A stretch of DNA of 43,355 bases from CAISDA01 sp050258555. GTDB taxonomy: Bacteria > Bacteroidota > Ignavibacteria > UBA10030 > UBA8401. Positions 41,050 to 43,355 of the stretch are shown here, piece after piece. The notes below the pieces were generated by a model. It ran no database searches. It was given only the letters and a program-made list of their open reading frames with translations, and was not told the origin of the DNA. The number at the start of each line of letters is the position of its first letter. Position 1 is the stretch's first letter. Both the position numbers and the translations under genes were made by a program. The stretch is from the NCBI GenBank assembly GCA_050258555.1, contig JBLMZA010000029.1, positions 1 through 43,355 on the forward strand. Reading direction: 5' to 3'.

Positions 41050-43355
41050 ATGACATCACAAGAACTCCGCCAGTCATTCTTAGATTTCTTCGCTTCGAAA
41101 CAGCACCGCATTGTCCCGAGCGCGCCGGTGATTCCCCACGGAGATCCGACGCTGCTGTTCACCAATGCCGGCATGAATCAGTTCAAGGAAGTCTTCCTCG
41201 GCACCGGCACGCGCGAATACAAGCGCGCGGCCGACACGCAGAAGTGCATCCGCGTGAGCGGCAAGCACAATGACCTCGAGGAAGTGGGCCGCGATACATA
41301 CCACCACACGTTCTTTGAAATGCTCGGCAACTGGTCGTTCGGCGACTATTACAAGAAGGAAGCGATTCAGTGGGCATGGGAACTGCTGACGGAAGTCTGG
41401 AAGATGCCGAAGGACCGCCTCTGGGTGACCGTCTACAAGACCGACGATGAAGCGATGGAATTGTGGAAAACAGTGACGGACATCGACCACTCGCACATCC
41501 TCAAGTTTGCGGAGAAGGATAATTTCTGGGAGATGGGAGAAACCGGTCCCTGCGGCCCCTGCTCCGAGATTCACGTCGATCTCACAAAGGACGGCAACGC
41601 GCCGGCGTCGCTGGTGAACGCCGGATCGCCCGAGCTGATCGAGATCTGGAACCTGGTGTTCATACAGAACAACCGCCAGCCCGACGGAAGCCTCGAGATG
41701 CTGCCGTCGAAGCATGTCGATACGGGCATGGGCTTCGAGCGCGCCTGCGCGGTGATGGAGGCCATGAGGAACGGCTTTACGCGCCCCCCTTCCAACTACG
41801 ACACGGACGTGTTCCTTCCGCTCATCTCGAAGATCGCGGTGATCGCGCAGAAGAAGTATACGGCCGGCAATTCCGATTCGGATGTCGCCATGCGCGTGAT
41901 CGCGGACCATGTGCGCGCGCTGACATTCGCCATCGCCGACGGCGCCATTCCCTCGAACGAGGGCCGCGGCTACGTGCTGCGCCGCATTCTGCGCCGAGCC
42001 GCGCGCTTCGGCCGCACACTCGATCTGCGCGAGCCGTTCATCTACAAGCTGGTCGAGACGCTCGTGGCCACCATGTCGCACGTCTTCCCCGAAATCCGCG
42101 AGCATCAGGCGCACATCGAGCGCGTCATCCGCGGTGAAGAGGAAGGCTTCAATCAGACGCTCGACCGCGGCCTCGAACTCTTCGAACAGGCGGTGGCCGA
42201 AATGAAGGATTCGAACGTGTTCCCGGGCGAAACGGCCTTCAAGCTCTACGACACGTTCGGCTTCCCGCTCGATCTGACGCAGCTGCTCTGTACGGAGCGC
42301 GGACTCACGGTCGATACCGTGGTGTTCGACGGGAAGATGGCGGCGCAGAAGGAACGCTCGCGCGAGTCGGGCAAGATCTCGGAATATCCCGGCGCCGGCA
42401 AGTTTGCGATTCCTTCGACGGTCTCGGGCGAATCGGAATTCATCGGATATACGGACCTCGAATCGAAGTCCACGGTGATCGGCGTTGCAGGCGACTACGT
42501 CATTCTCGACCGCACGCCTTTTTATGCGGAGTCGGGCGGACAGGTCGGCGATACGGGCGAAATCGTCACGCCTGCCGGCGTGCTGCCGGTGCGCGACACG
42601 GTGAAGGACCATAATGTGTTCGGGCATCTTTCCGAAGGCGACATTGCTGACCTGATCGGCACGGAAGTGACGGCGAAGGTCGACCGGGAGCGCCGGATGA
42701 GCATCATGCGCAACCATTCGGCGACGCATCTGCTCCACGCCGCCCTGCGCAAAGTGCTCGGCACGCATGTGCATCAGTCCGGTTCGCTCGTCGCGCCGAC
42801 GCACCTGCGGTTCGACTTCGCGCATTTTGCGAAGGTCACAGACGAAGAGATGCGCGAAATCGAAGCGATGGTGAACGACATGATCGCGCAGCATGCGCCC
42901 CTGCATCATCACCGAGGCATACCGTTTACCGAGGCGCAGAAGATGGGCGCGCTCATGTTCTTCGGCGACAAGTACGGCGAGCGCGTGAACGTGGTGCAGT
43001 TCGGCGATCTGACGAAAGAATTCTGCGGCGGCACGCACGTGTCGAATACCGGCGACATCCAGTTCTTCAAGGTGCGCTCCGAGTCGAGCAGCGCCAGCGG
43101 CGTGCGCCGCATCGAAGCGGTCACGGGCTCGTACGCGCTCGACTATCTTTCGCTGCAGAATAAAACGTACCGCGAACGCATCGAGCATGCCTATCAGCTG
43201 ATCGACGAGATCCAGTCGCTGCAGCGTTCGCTTCCCTCCGGCTCCCCCCTGGCCGCGGAAGATACGACGGGCCTCGATCTTGAACTGCGCGGCTACGAAC
43301 AGATCCCCGACGCGCCCCGCACGGTCGTCACGAAGGAGCTCGAAGCGGAATTCAC
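41050..43355 (+). CDS. alaS: Alanyl-tRNA synthetase, 3' end cut by the window
   Basis: The visible 768 residues are open to the window edge. The class II catalytic core is at the start (LFTNAGMNQFK, HHTFFEMLGNWSFGDYY, ETGPCGPCSEIH, DTGMGFER). The tRNA-recognition region follows, then the editing domain with NHSATHLLH (about 556-564, HxxxH) and CGGTHV (about 659-664). Roughly the last 110 residues, the C-Ala domain, are missing only because the window ends. No ribosome site is seen before the ATG, which was chosen because it starts the conserved MTSQELRQSFLDFF. Confidence 0.97.
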   Translation, partial: MTSQELRQSFLDFFASKQHRIVPSAPVIPHGDPTLLFTNAGMNQFKEVFLGTGTREYKRAADTQKCIRVSGKHNDLEEVGRDTYHHTFFEMLGNWSFGDYYKKEAIQWAWELLTEVWKMPKDRLWVTVYKTDDEAMELWKTVTDIDHSHILKFAEKDNFWEMGETGPCGPCSEIHVDLTKDGNAPASLVNAGSPELIEIWNLVFIQNNRQPDGSLEMLPSKHVDTGMGFERACAVMEAMRNGFTRPPSNYDTDVFLPLISKIAVIAQKKYTAGNSDSDVAMRVIADHVRALTFAIADGAIPSNEGRGYVLRRILRRAARFGRTLDLREPFIYKLVETLVATMSHVFPEIREHQAHIERVIRGEEEGFNQTLDRGLELFEQAVAEMKDSNVFPGETAFKLYDTFGFPLDLTQLLCTERGLTVDTVVFDGKMAAQKERSRESGKISEYPGAGKFAIPSTVSGESEFIGYTDLESKSTVIGVAGDYVILDRTPFYAESGGQVGDTGEIVTPAGVLPVRDTVKDHNVFGHLSEGDIADLIGTEVTAKVDRERRMSIMRNHSATHLLHAALRKVLGTHVHQSGSLVAPTHLRFDFAHFAKVTDEEMREIEAMVNDMIAQHAPLHHHRGIPFTEAQKMGALMFFGDKYGERVNVVQFGDLTKEFCGGTHVSNTGDIQFFKVRSESSSASGVRRIEAVTGSYALDYLSLQNKTYRERIEHAYQLIDEIQSLQRSLPSGSPLAAEDTTGLDLELRGYEQIPDAPRTVVTKELEAEF

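Noticed and set aside
41080..43188. A 702-codon open frame antisense to alaS, and similar long antisense frames at 461-1822, 2772-4130, 5654-6949 and 38693-40066
   Set aside because: They lie exactly opposite well-recognised genes, are rich in Arg/His/Ala from GC-rich codons, and show no domain or ribosome site. They are products of high GC third positions.
1..43355. CRISPR arrays, insertion sequences, prophage or defence islands
   Set aside because: No regularly spaced repeats, transposase or integrase motifs, terminal inverted repeats or phage genes were found anywhere in the window.

Overview
The window is a 43.4-kb piece of an ordinary, gene-dense bacterial chromosome of moderately high GC. 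I see no phage, transposase, integrase or CRISPR array. The gene set points to the Bacteroidota-Chlorobiota-Ignavibacteriota group (FCB superphylum). Evidence: a secreted subtilase with a FlgD/T9SS-like C-terminal domain, large secreted beta-barrel proteins with a terminal aromatic residue, a LmbE-type secreted PIG-L protein, an S9 peptidase of the type common in that group, and a CGC-motif bacilliredoxin. The promoters are E. coli-like (-35/17-18 bp/-10) rather than Bacteroides-like, and Shine-Dalgarno use is mixed. A Chlorobi/Ignavibacteria/Kapabacteria-type organism fits better than classical Bacteroidota, but the exact lineage is inference.

Layout. Positions 1-80: tRNA-Lys. Positions 159-16831 (minus): a run of ten closely spaced genes that reads as one long operon, nadB-purF-subtilase-pgsA-ftsY-dipeptide epimerase-mutL-S9 peptidase-hybrid histidine kinase-Lrp-like RAM protein. 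A promoter lies only about 7 bp before the nadB ATG, so that mRNA may be leaderless. Positions 16885-19957 (minus): a self-contained taxis cassette of bacteriohemerythrin, Aer-type PAS protein and double-HAMP chemoreceptor. It has a near-consensus sigma-28 (FliA) promoter at one end and a strong intrinsic terminator at the other. Positions 19965-20435 (minus): two tRNA transcription units, Leu(CAA)-Cys and Leu(UAA), each with its own promoter and terminator. Positions 20442-24711 (minus): two predicted outer-membrane proteins. Position 24807 (plus): a small lipoprotein with a CX4CH haem-type motif. Positions 25297-26454 (minus): a phosphofructokinase with the pyrophosphate-type signature. Positions 26590-32269 (minus): sbcD-sbcC-cobalamin adenosyltransferase. 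Positions 32336-35373 (minus): a minimal HAD protein and a secreted PIG-L protein. Positions 35442-37638 (plus): long-form NfeD protease and slipin. Positions 37736-40519 (minus): aconitase and bacilliredoxin. Positions 40566-43355 (plus): clpS and alaS, the latter cut by the window edge.

The most interesting object is the taxis cassette. A stand-alone PAS protein that aligns with E. coli Aer through its flavin-site residues sits next to a separate receptor, as in the Campylobacter CetA/CetB bipartite energy-taxis system. Here a di-iron, O2-binding hemerythrin is added as the first gene, and the whole unit is under a motility sigma factor. A second pattern is a shared promoter form, TTGC(A/G)N-17 bp-TATnTT, recurring upstream of tRNA, aconitase, clpS, nfeD and sbcDC. 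No stretch longer than 300 bases lacks a gene; the largest gap (40439-40734) holds the divergent aconitase and clpS promoters.
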